Origin: JAPUIN01 sp041580375
Lineage (GTDB): Bacteria > Acidobacteriota > Polarisedimenticolia > Gp22-AA2
Assembly: GCA_041580375.1 (NCBI GenBank)
Contig: JBFGDZ010000053.1
Coordinates: 1 to 19,986 of the forward strand
Length of the DNA stretch: 19,986 nt
Direction: 5' to 3'
The notes under the pieces were generated by a model. That model ran no database searches, was not told the DNA's origin, and was given only the letters and a program-made list of their open reading frames with translations. Position 1 is the first letter of the stretch. The number at the start of each line of letters is the position of its first letter. Of this stretch, positions 12,853-19,986 are shown piece after piece. A program made the translations under genes and the position numbers.

Positions 12853-14904
12853 TCACTCGAGCGGCTGCTTGCCGGAGTACTGCAGCATCTGAGTCGTGAA
12901 ATCGGACCCGTACTCGACCCGGACATCCACCACGACGTCGGCGGCATCGCGGACGGGCTTTAGGTCGGGCATCACGAAGGCGACGTAGGATGGTACCCCG
13001 ACCCGCCCCGCCCGATCAACCACCTCGTCCCGGAGTCGCGGATCGATGCGGATTCCGAACCGCTGAACCAGGCTCCGGGCGGCGGCGAAGTCCCCCGTCC
13101 CCTTGATCCGCTGGATCTCGGCCAGCAGCTCGGCGACCCCCTTCCGCATCGCGTCGATGTCCCGGACCCGGAAGAAGGTCCGGCCGTCGACCGTGACCGT
13201 CTCGACGGCGCCGGTCCGATCCCGCAGATAGCCCACGATCAGGTGGGTCGCGCGCATGTGGTCGTCCTCGATCGAGTCCCCCTCGCGAACCCGGCGCAGG
13301 AGGTAGAGGTCGTTGACCACGAAGTCCCGGCAGGCGGCCTCCGCGACCTCCGGGGATTCGATGGCGCCGATCTCGACCAGGCGGGGATCGAAGAAGTTGT
13401 GCAGTGCGACGAGTTCGGCGCGCGCCTCCTCCAGGGTGGAGTAGTACTCGCGAAGGTGATCCCGGGGGGCGCCCTCCAGCCCGGGGTCCGCGCGGCCCGA
13501 GGCGTGCCCCAGGACCTCGTGCATCATCGTCTGCAGGAGCCCGACGCGGGCCCCGTGCCGCTCCAGGAGCGGCCGGTCGTCGGGATGGACGAACTCCTCG
13601 ATCCGCCTTCCCAGCAGGGCGCGGCGTCCGGCGTCCATGACGTTGACCAGCGAGATGCTCTTGCTGCCGTGACGCTCCCGCACATCCTCCTCGTTCGGCA
13701 GATTCACCCCCAGAGGCGGCATCGGGCCGGCGTCGCCCACGGCGCAGAGGAGATTGACGGTGTCGGCGGTCGGGGGGCGGATCGCCTCGCGCTTGAATCG
13801 ATCGTCCCACGGCGCGCGATCCTCGAAGTATTGCGCCAGGGTGGCGAGATCCCGCTGCAGGCGGGTGGTCGGCTCATCGACGAAGTAGACCATCCCCTCG
13901 TACGCCCCCTTGCGGCTGCGCGGGTCCTTGTAGGTCTCGATGAAGCCGTTGATCGTGTCGACGGCAGAATCGGAGCCGACCCAGGCGATGTTGAACCGCC
14001 GGAAGGTGGCAGGATCCCCGGTCGCGAAGTACTCGGCCAGGATCCCGAGGGTGGAGCGCTGGGGCTCCTCCGCGTGCACCCGCGCCTTCTCGAGGAAGCC
14101 GACGACCGTCTTCAGGGGGATCGCGTAGCGGCCGGGGGGGACGTCCGCCCGGCCCGTGCGGTAGACCTCCTCGACGAGACCGTCGCCGCTCCGCGCGAGA
14201 CGGGAGTTCAGCGGGTACCGCTCCCGGAAGCCCTCCGCATCGTCGAGCCGGATTCCCTCGTAATAGTTGACGCTGCTGCACGTGAGCAGATCCTGTCCCG
14301 GACCCGGCGTCTTGCAGGTCAGGAGCGGCTCGAAATCCGGGTCGAAGATCGCGCGCCGCAGGCGCCGGAGCTTGCTCTGCACCGTCTCCCCGAGCGCCAG
14401 GCGGATGCGGGCGCCGTTGCGGGCGGCCTGGAGCGCCGCCAGCTCGAGCTGCTCGTAGGCGAGATCGGGGACGAACTTGCGCTGCGTCCGATCGAAGTGA
14501 TTCCCGTTGTTGATCCAGAACAGCTTCAGGTATTGGTGCAGCGGATCGAGGATCTCGCGGGCGATCCCGCGCGGGTGGATGAGGATCTCCTCGAACAGGT
14601 CGCGGATCTCGAGGTTGGAGCGCCCCATCTGGTCGAAGGTGATGTCCCGGCCGGCCAGCGCGGCCCGCGTCAGATAGAAGGCCAGGATCCGTTCCCGCTT
14701 CGGGAGGTCCTCGAACCCGTCGGCGTACAGGCGCACGACGGCATACTCGCCCACCGTTTCGAGCAGGTAGGGGCGCGTTGCCGCGTCCGTCCGTCCGGAT
14801 CCCACGGTGTCGCCTCCGCGCTCCGCGCACGCGATCGCGACGAGCGGGGCGATCAGGGCGCAGGCGGCGAGGGCCCGATTCGGCGCTGCAGCGGTTCGCA
14901 TCAT
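12853..14904 (-). CDS. Dipeptidyl-peptidase III (M49 zinc peptidase), predicted lipoprotein
   Basis: A 683-residue member of peptidase family M49, which releases dipeptides from the N-terminus of short peptides. The hallmark HExxGH is HEVLGH at 462-467, and EEARAE (492-497) corresponds to the EECRAE motif that supplies the third zinc ligand (Glu493). Length agrees with the family. The N-terminus is a signal peptide ending in VAIAC, with Cys26 as a likely lipidation site; Ala at -3 makes the lipobox non-ideal. This places the enzyme in the envelope, while most studied DPP III proteins are cytosolic. The start is ATG 14904 (or 14901), with no strong ribosome binding site. It has its own promoter, diverging from the APC permease. 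With the OPT transporter and permease nearby, a periplasmic peptide-scavenging role is plausible. Confidence 0.93.
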   Translation of the reverse strand: MMRTAAAPNRALAACALIAPLVAIACAERGGDTVGSGRTDAATRPYLLETVGEYAVVRLYADGFEDLPKRERILAFYLTRAALAGRDITFDQMGRSNLEIRDLFEEILIHPRGIAREILDPLHQYLKLFWINNGNHFDRTQRKFVPDLAYEQLELAALQAARNGARIRLALGETVQSKLRRLRRAIFDPDFEPLLTCKTPGPGQDLLTCSSVNYYEGIRLDDAEGFRERYPLNSRLARSGDGLVEEVYRTGRADVPPGRYAIPLKTVVGFLEKARVHAEEPQRSTLGILAEYFATGDPATFRRFNIAWVGSDSAVDTINGFIETYKDPRSRKGAYEGMVYFVDEPTTRLQRDLATLAQYFEDRAPWDDRFKREAIRPPTADTVNLLCAVGDAGPMPPLGVNLPNEEDVRERHGSKSISLVNVMDAGRRALLGRRIEEFVHPDDRPLLERHGARVGLLQTMMHEVLGHASGRADPGLEGAPRDHLREYYSTLEEARAELVALHNFFDPRLVEIGAIESPEVAEAACRDFVVNDLYLLRRVREGDSIEDDHMRATHLIVGYLRDRTGAVETVTVDGRTFFRVRDIDAMRKGVAELLAEIQRIKGTGDFAAARSLVQRFGIRIDPRLRDEVVDRAGRVGVPSYVAFVMPDLKPVRDAADVVVDVRVEYGSDFTTQMLQYSGKQPLE

Positions 14905-14949
14905 GCTCTGGGAGCGGCTCGCCGTCCGGAACGCCCGGACGGGCGCGCC

Positions 14950-14978
14950 ATTATATAGATGTAGGGATCGCGGTCCAA
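14950..14978 (-). promoter_or_regulatory. Promoter of the dipeptidyl-peptidase III gene
   Basis: On the minus strand, TTGGAC (14978-14973), a 17-bp spacer and a perfect TATAAT (14955-14950) lie about 45 bp before the ATG at 14904. The -35 is weak and the -10 is excellent. It sits back to back with the permease promoter, 18 bp apart. Confidence 0.6.
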
Positions 14979-14996
14979 ACCCGGGATTCCTCCGCG

Positions 14997-15025
14997 TTGA
15001 CAGGCCTCCGGGCGTCGGTTAGAGT
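14997..15025 (+). promoter_or_regulatory. Promoter of the APC permease gene
   Basis: A perfect TTGACA (14997-15002), a 17-bp spacer and TAGAGT (15020-15025) precede the ATG at 15055, with a leader of about 23 nt. The close back-to-back arrangement with the DPP III promoter would allow shared control of the peptidase and the permease. Confidence 0.7.
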
Positions 15026-15054
15026 CGCCCGACCTCGACCGGATCGGTGGGCCC

Positions 15055-16470
15055 ATGGCGGAGCTCAAGCGCGTCCTCGGACTGCGGGACCTCGTCCTGC
15101 TCAATGTCGTCGCCATCACGGGACTGCGCTGGTGGCTCACCTCGGCGTCGGGATACGGTTACGGCGCCCTGCCGCTCTGGATCCTGGCGCTGCTCGCCTT
15201 CTTCGTCCCCTCCGGACTCGCCGTCATCGATCTCACCACCCGCTACCCGGAGGAGGGGGGCATCTACGCCTGGACGAAGCGCGCCTTCGGGGAGGGGCAC
15301 GGCTTCATCAGCGGCTGGTGCCTGTGGACGAACAATCTCTTCTACTTTCCGACGCTGCTGATCTTCGTGGCGGGAAATCTGTTATTCGTGCTGGGGCCGG
15401 ACTTCGCGCATCTCGAGGAGAGCACGACGTTCATGGCCGTGCTCTCGCTCGTCCTGTTCTGGTTCGTCATCCTGGTCAACCTGCGGGGTCTGAGCCACGG
15501 CCGGTGGATCCAGAACGTCGGGGCTCTCGGGACCTGGATCCCGGCGACGCTCCTGATCCTGCTGGGGGCCTGGGCGCTCGTCCGGTTCGGGACCGCCACG
15601 CCCGTGACGGCGAGGGAGTTCGTCCCGGTCTTCGGCTGGACGACGGTTGGTTTCTTCTCGCAGATCTGCTTCGCGCTCTCCGGACTCGAGGTGGCGTCGA
15701 TGATGGGGGAGGAGATCGTCGAGCCGCGCAAAAACGTGCCGCGCGCCATCTTCATCAGCGGCGGCGTGATCACCGGGATCTACCTGCTCGGCACGGCGGC
15801 CCTGCTCGTGGCGCTGCCCCGCGAGGAGATCGGACTGCTCAGCGGGGCGGCCTACGCGATCGCCGCCGTGCAGGAGAAGACCGGCCTCGGATTCGTGGCC
15901 GGCGCGTCGGCGCTGCTGATCGGGCTGGGCGGACTGGGCGGGATCAGCGCCTGGCTGGCCGGCTGCTCGCGCATCCCGTTCGTGGCCGGCGTCGATCGCT
16001 ACCTGCCCCCTTCGTTCGGACGGATCCACCCCCGCTACGGCTCGCCCCACGTCGCGATCCTGGCGACCGGCCTCGCATCGACGGCGATCATCCTGCTCGG
16101 CTTCGCCGGAGCGGAGGTGGAGGAGGCCTACCTGTTCCTCGTCGACATCACCATCATCCTCTACTTCATCCCCTACCTGTATCTCTTCGCATCGCTCATC
16201 AGGCTGGCGCGGGATCGCTCGCGGCGACCGGAGGGCGCCATCCCGGTCCCGGGCGGCGTGGCCGGGGCGACGATCGCCGGTGTCGTGGGGCTGTTGACGA
16301 CGCTGACGGCGCTCGTCTTCGCCCTGTCCCCCCCGGAGGGAACGGATCCCCGCAACTTCATGCTGAGAATGCTGGGCGGCTGCGCCCTGATGTTCGTCCT
16401 GGGCCTGCTGGTCTACCGGACGGGGGGGCGGGGACGCTCCGGGGCGCGAGGGGCCGGGGTGGAGCGCTAG
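15055..16470 (+). CDS. APC-superfamily amino acid permease
   Basis: A 471-residue integral membrane protein of the amino acid-polyamine-organocation superfamily, with about 12 hydrophobic segments. Conserved features include the first-helix GL region (VVAITGLRWW), YPEEGGIYAWTKRAFG in the loop after TM2, the FALSGLEVASMMGEEIVEPRKNVPRAI motif after TM6, and SRIPFVAGVDRYLPPSFGRIHPRYGSPH before TM9. This fits a proton-coupled amino acid uptake system or an exchanger of the glutamate/GABA type; the substrate cannot be told from sequence. ATG 15055 is chosen because it sits 23 nt after the predicted transcript start and begins the conserved N-terminus; the ribosome binding site is poor. It diverges from DPP III and converges with the PqqD-like gene, its TAG stop overlapping that gene's stop by 4 bp. 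Confidence 0.92.
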   Translation: MAELKRVLGLRDLVLLNVVAITGLRWWLTSASGYGYGALPLWILALLAFFVPSGLAVIDLTTRYPEEGGIYAWTKRAFGEGHGFISGWCLWTNNLFYFPTLLIFVAGNLLFVLGPDFAHLEESTTFMAVLSLVLFWFVILVNLRGLSHGRWIQNVGALGTWIPATLLILLGAWALVRFGTATPVTAREFVPVFGWTTVGFFSQICFALSGLEVASMMGEEIVEPRKNVPRAIFISGGVITGIYLLGTAALLVALPREEIGLLSGAAYAIAAVQEKTGLGFVAGASALLIGLGGLGGISAWLAGCSRIPFVAGVDRYLPPSFGRIHPRYGSPHVAILATGLASTAIILLGFAGAEVEEAYLFLVDITIILYFIPYLYLFASLIRLARDRSRRPEGAIPVPGGVAGATIAGVVGLLTTLTALVFALSPPEGTDPRNFMLRMLGGCALMFVLGLLVYRTGGRGRSGARGAGVER

Positions 16471-16856
16471 CGGCCCTCCCAGCGGATGAAGCGGCTGCGC
16501 TCGAGCTCGGCCACGAAGCGCGCGAGCCTTTCGTGAACCGGCGCGACCGTCGCGCCGAAGCGCTCCTCCAGCCCGCGAGCGATCTGCCCCACCGTGGCGC
16601 GCCCGTCGCACCGCCGCCAGAACGAGCTTCCCACTTCGTCCAGCCGGACGGGGATGTGGGGGCGGCCGACGAGGGCGGCGAGGCGGCGGCCGGCGGCGCT
16701 CCGGCCGAAGCGCGGCACGAGGATCCGGACGCGGCCGTCGTCGCCGTCCAGCCACTCCCGGTTCCGGCGCGGGATCATCTCGAGCAGATTCGGCGAGTGA
16801 GGAGGGTTTCCCCTCCGCGCCGGGGGATCGATCCGGTCCACGGCCTCACTCGACAT
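16467..16856 (-). CDS. PqqD-like (RiPP recognition element) protein, coupled to an OPT transporter
   Basis: A 129-residue protein. Its C-terminal part (about 60-126) shows the PqqD-like pattern: a hydrophobic strand, FWRRCDGRATVGQIARGLEE (the DG-T-I helix signature), and VHERLARFVAELERSRFIRW. PqqD domains bind leader peptides of ribosomal peptide products and present them to a radical-SAM enzyme. No such enzyme, precursor peptide or pqq gene is present in this window. The N-terminal 60 residues are Arg/Pro-rich with RVRILVPRFG. ATG 16856 lies inside the end of the OPT gene (11-bp overlap), implying co-transcription and coupling; a strong ribosome binding site is not visible. Its stop overlaps the APC permease stop on the other strand (shared CTAG). 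It may act as a peptide-binding partner of the transporter. That is a hypothesis only. Confidence 0.75.
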   Translation of the reverse strand: MSSEAVDRIDPPARRGNPPHSPNLLEMIPRRNREWLDGDDGRVRILVPRFGRSAAGRRLAALVGRPHIPVRLDEVGSSFWRRCDGRATVGQIARGLEERFGATVAPVHERLARFVAELERSRFIRWEGR

Positions 16857-18834
16857 GGGTCGAGGGGAGCCCGCCGCGCTTCATCGCCTTCAGCGGCAGG
16901 AACGCGAGCAGGTAGATCACGAGCGCGAAGATCAGCAGGCTCGCCCAGGCGCTCGGCGAATCGGTCAGAACGGGTATGACGCGCCGGCCCTCGCCGAGGG
17001 CGGCCTCTCCTCCCAGGAAGACGAACGCCAGGAGGACCGCCATGAGCGACTCCCCAGCGATGAATCCGGACGACAGCAGGATGCCGACGTTCTCGGCCCG
17101 CGTCCTCTCCGGCGCCGAAGCGCGGGCCCGCTTCAGCCGCAGATCCATCAGCCAGCGGATGAGTCCGCCCACGAAGATCGCCGCGGTCGAATAGAAGGGC
17201 AGGTACATCCCGACGGCGATCAGCATCGGCGACGGCGCGCCCATGAAGATCAGCCCGAAGGCGAGCATCATGCCGACGATGATCAGGGGCCAGGCCATCT
17301 CGCCGCCGACGATCCCCTGGGCGAGGAGGGCCATCAGCCCGGCCTGGGGCGCGGGCAGCTTGTCGCTGCCGACCTCGTATGCGCTCATCAGGCCCCAGAG
17401 GGGAAGCGCCAGGATGGAGGCCGCGACGATCACACCGATGATCTCTCCGATCTCCATGCGCCAGGGCGTGCCGCCCAGCATGTGCCCCACCTTCAGGTCC
17501 TGCATCATGTCGCCCGCGATGCCGGCGGCGCAGCAGATGACGCCGGCGATGGCGAGGACCGCGGCGATCCCGCCGACGCCCGTCACGCCGAGCCAGACCA
17601 TCAGGATCGCCGAGATCAGGAGCGTGCTGAGCGTGAGGCCCGAGATCGGGTTGTTGGAGCTGCCGATGAGACCGACGAGGTAGCCGGCCACGGCGGCGAA
17701 CAGGAAGCCGAGGACCATCATGACGGCCGTCAGGACGAGAGCCCCCGGGATCGAGTGGCAGAAGTAGTAATAGAGGAAGAACATCGGGATCGCGAACAGC
17801 GCGATCACCGTGAAGACCTTCTTCAGATTGAGATCGACGTCGGTGCGCTGCGCGGCCGGGGCGCCGGCCGCCTTCGCCCCGAAATCCTTGAACGCCTTCG
17901 AGATGCCGGTCACGAGCGACGTTCTGAGATTCCAGAGCGTGTAGAAGGCGGCGACGATCATCGTGCCGACGGCCAGCGGCTTGATCTGGTTGGCGTGGAC
18001 CGATTTGGCCAGATCGATCATCGACTCGCCGGGACCGAGCGTATCGACGAGGGACGGGTTCAGGAAGACGGCCGTCGCCACCATGAACGGCCAGCCGAGG
18101 ATGGCGCCGCTGAACAGGATCGCCGAGATTCGCGTCCCCACGATGTAGCCGACCCCCATCAGGATCGGGGCGGCGGCCGGCGTCTCGATCAGCACCCCGC
18201 CGGCGTACTCGATCTTCTCCTGCAGGATCCCGATGCGCGACCGGCCGAAACCGATGAAGAACTCCACTTTCTCCTTGATGATCTGGGGGCCGTACTCGTT
18301 CTTGAGGAACTCCCACGCCGCCGCCAGGCCCATGCCGCCGAACAGGTACGTCACGCCGGTCTGGCCGCCCTGGCCCGCCTTGACCAGCTCGGCCGCCGCG
18401 ACCGATTCGGGGAAGACGAGATCCGATTCCACCACCAGGGTGCGCCGCAGCACGATGACGAACAGGACGCCCAGGACGCCTCCGATCATCATGATGACGG
18501 TGCTGGGAAAGTAGTGCAGCGTGTCCCAGGCGCCGGCCAGGATGAAGGCGGGCAGCGTGAAGATCGCCCCCGCCACGAGCGCCTCGCCGACGGATGCCGT
18601 CGTCCGGGCGATGTTCTCCTCCAGGATGGTGCCTCCGAGGAACCTCAGGAACGCCATGGCGACGACGGCGGCGGGGAAGCTGGCGGCGACGGTCAGCCCC
18701 GCCTTCATCCCCAGGTAGGCGTTGGCGGCGCCGAGGATCACGGCCATCACGACGCCCAGAAGGACGGCCTTGAGCGTGAACTCGGCCATGGACTTCTCGG
18801 GCGGAACGTACGGGCGGTACGTCTGCGGGCTCAT
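16846..18834 (-). CDS. OPT-family oligopeptide transporter
   Basis: A 662-residue polytopic membrane protein of the oligopeptide transporter (OPT) family, proton-coupled importers of small peptides or metal chelates. The bacterial OPT start is typical (YRPYVPPEKSMAEFTLKAVLLG, then NAYLGMKAGLTVAASFPAAVVAMAFLR). About 14-16 hydrophobic segments follow, and there are typical motifs such as SSNNPISGLTLSTLL and AGDMMQDLKVGHMLGGTPWRMEIGE. Length is usual for bacterial members. ATG 18834 follows GGAGGACCG, a good ribosome binding site, and a strong promoter lies about 25 bp further up. The PqqD-like gene overlaps its 3' end by 11 bp. With the lipoprotein DPP III and the amino acid permease nearby, dipeptide or oligopeptide uptake is the likely role; the exact substrate is unknown. 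Confidence 0.95.
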   Translation of the reverse strand: MSPQTYRPYVPPEKSMAEFTLKAVLLGVVMAVILGAANAYLGMKAGLTVAASFPAAVVAMAFLRFLGGTILEENIARTTASVGEALVAGAIFTLPAFILAGAWDTLHYFPSTVIMMIGGVLGVLFVIVLRRTLVVESDLVFPESVAAAELVKAGQGGQTGVTYLFGGMGLAAAWEFLKNEYGPQIIKEKVEFFIGFGRSRIGILQEKIEYAGGVLIETPAAAPILMGVGYIVGTRISAILFSGAILGWPFMVATAVFLNPSLVDTLGPGESMIDLAKSVHANQIKPLAVGTMIVAAFYTLWNLRTSLVTGISKAFKDFGAKAAGAPAAQRTDVDLNLKKVFTVIALFAIPMFFLYYYFCHSIPGALVLTAVMMVLGFLFAAVAGYLVGLIGSSNNPISGLTLSTLLISAILMVWLGVTGVGGIAAVLAIAGVICCAAGIAGDMMQDLKVGHMLGGTPWRMEIGEIIGVIVAASILALPLWGLMSAYEVGSDKLPAPQAGLMALLAQGIVGGEMAWPLIIVGMMLAFGLIFMGAPSPMLIAVGMYLPFYSTAAIFVGGLIRWLMDLRLKRARASAPERTRAENVGILLSSGFIAGESLMAVLLAFVFLGGEAALGEGRRVIPVLTDSPSAWASLLIFALVIYLLAFLPLKAMKRGGLPSTHVE

Positions 18835-18859
18835 CGGTCCTCCGAGCAGAAGGGGCCGG

Positions 18860-18889
18860 ATTCTATCGGCCGATTCGATTCGATGTCAA
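18860..18889 (-). promoter_or_regulatory. Promoter of the OPT-PqqD operon
   Basis: On the minus strand, TTGACA (18889-18884), an 18-bp spacer and TAGAAT (18865-18860, 5/6) predict a start near 18853, about 19 nt before the ATG at 18834. The spacer carries the short direct repeat TCGAATCGAATCG. Confidence 0.7.
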
Positions 18890-18914
18890 TCGTCGCGATC
18901 GTCCGGCGACGGGA

Positions 18915-19986
18915 TCAGACATGCCGCAGGACGTCGTGCCGCGGCGCCAGCCCGGTGCGCGTCAGGATCATCAGGGCGGGCAGCGTCGTCAGTGCCGTGA
19001 TGAGACAGGTGAACGAGCCGATCGTGCAGACCAGGCCCATGGAGCTCAGGCCGGGGTAGTTCGAGACGCCGAGGGCCCCGAAGCCGGCGATGTTCGTCAG
19101 CGCGGCCATGACCACGGCCTTGCCCGTCTCGAGGAGGCCGGTGGGATTGCTGAGGCCCTCCTGGGAGATGCGGTGGATGATGTGAATGCCGTAGTCGATG
19201 CCGACGCCGAGGATCATGGTCGTGACGAAGGCGTTGACGAAGTTCATCTTGATGTCCAGCAGATGCATCATGCCCAGCATCCAGACGACGCCGACGAGGA
19301 CCTGGATGTTGGCGAGCAGCATCAGCCACCAGCTGCGGAAGTCGAGCCAGAGCAGGACGGTGACGAGGGCGAGGCCGACGAGCACGGCGCGCCAGGCGTC
19401 CCGCTTGAAGATGGTGCGCAGCTCCGTGCTGAGGATGTTCACGCCGGTGAGCTCGTAGCCCTCGTCGGGATGGTCGAGGGCCGCCACCAGCTCCGGCGGG
19501 ACGTGCCGCTTGGCCTTCGGGTCGGCCGGAAACAGGTGGGTCACCGAGCGGTACCCGCCCGACGGATCGGGCTGCACGTAGCGGTCCACGAACCGGTCCA
19601 GGCCCGCCCGCCGGAGGTCCTCCACGGTGATCGGCCGCTCCGGATTCAACGTCGCGGGGAGGGCCTCGATGTAGTCGTCGTACACGCCGCGCCGGAACCC
19701 GCGCTCGCGGAGCGCCGAGCGGAACGTCCTCGCGATCCGCTCCGTGTCGAACGGACCGTCCGAGCCCGCGTGCAGGGCCGCGATCACGGCCTGCTGGTCG
19801 TCGCGCGCGGGCAGGTAGCTCGTGATCGACTCGTACCCCTGCAGGACGCCGCTCTCCTTGAACGCCTCCAGCCGGCGGTCCACCTCGCGATTGCGCCGGA
19901 CGAGCGTGTCGAGATCGCCGGCGCGGCAGATCACCATCATGGGGTTGAAGCTCGCGCCGAACCGCCGTGCGATCGTCTCCTGGACC
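18915..19986 (-). CDS. RND/MMPL-type exporter, C-terminal part (cut by the window edge)
   Basis: The last 356 codons of a larger membrane exporter; the frame remains open to 19985, so the N-terminus lies outside the window. Residues preceding the first ATG at 19940 (ARRFGASFNP) are protein-like, showing the true start is further right. A periplasmic domain of about 150 residues is followed by a cluster of transmembrane segments (AVLVGLALVTVLLWLDF, then WWLMLLANIQVLVGVVWMLG, and so on) containing GVGIDYGIHIIHR, a conserved MMPL/RND motif with the proton-relay Asp. The family exports lipids, hopanoids or drugs; the substrate is unknown. The stop is 26 bp before the OPT -35 box, so the two are probably separate transcripts. 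The protein ends with a short cytoplasmic tail (RHDVLRHV). Confidence 0.9.
   Translation of the reverse strand, partial: VQETIARRFGASFNPMMVICRAGDLDTLVRRNREVDRRLEAFKESGVLQGYESITSYLPARDDQQAVIAALHAGSDGPFDTERIARTFRSALRERGFRRGVYDDYIEALPATLNPERPITVEDLRRAGLDRFVDRYVQPDPSGGYRSVTHLFPADPKAKRHVPPELVAALDHPDEGYELTGVNILSTELRTIFKRDAWRAVLVGLALVTVLLWLDFRSWWLMLLANIQVLVGVVWMLGMMHLLDIKMNFVNAFVTTMILGVGIDYGIHIIHRISQEGLSNPTGLLETGKAVVMAALTNIAGFGALGVSNYPGLSSMGLVCTIGSFTCLITALTTLPALMILTRTGLAPRHDVLRHV

Overview
The window is very GC-rich, Gram-negative chromosomal DNA; G+C is roughly two thirds by eye and third codon positions are almost always G or C. Lipoprotein signal peptides, a bactofilin, a lipoprotein-type dipeptidyl-peptidase III, TPR proteins with an acidobacterial-style C-terminus and a glycine-zipper envelope lipoprotein suggest an Acidobacteriota-like or other deep-branching high-GC lineage. 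That assignment is an inference from gene content. No rRNA, tRNA, CRISPR array, insertion sequence or prophage gene was seen. This is core chromosome, with most genes on the minus strand.

Layout. 8-784 (+) is an envelope lipoprotein. It faces a small secreted protein (941-1387, -), with a cluster of hairpins between them. 1623-3667 (-) holds two overlapping TPR genes, the second probably using a CTG start. 3872-4312 (-) is a histone-H1-like Lys/Arg-rich protein. 4485-7159 (-) is typA/bipA coupled to a glycerophosphodiesterase. 7188-8693 (-) is a bactofilin followed by a split methyltransferase. 8694-9372 is the only long stretch without a protein gene. It carries the bactofilin promoters and structured leader, then plus-strand promoter and terminator signals that predict at least one small RNA. 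9373-10365 (-) is ttcA, diverging from the HU gene hup (10585-10857, +), which is followed by a 57-residue membrane protein (11076-11249, +). 11281-14904 (-) holds two envelope lipoprotein enzymes, an LCAT-like acylhydrolase and an M49 dipeptidyl-peptidase. 15055-16470 (+) is an APC permease that shares its stop region with a PqqD-like gene (-). The PqqD-like gene in turn overlaps an OPT oligopeptide transporter. The right edge cuts an RND/MMPL exporter (-).

Functional themes are envelope and peptide metabolism (DPP III, OPT, APC permease, lipase, RND exporter, bactofilin), nucleoid architecture (HU and the H1-like protein), and translation and tRNA modification (TypA, TtcA). Many genes have recognisable sigma-70-type promoters (TTGACA-like, 16-19 bp spacing, TATAAT/TAGAGT-like), which stand out against the GC-rich background.

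The most unusual region is 9247-9504. Three hairpin-plus-U-tract terminators point along the plus strand, yet no plus-strand protein gene lies between 785 and 10584. A consensus-like TTGACA promoter at 9281 sits between the first and second. The stems contain G-U pairs when read on the plus strand that become A-C mismatches on the minus strand. Together these predict a structured RNA of about 187 nt, antisense to the non-conserved tail of ttcA.
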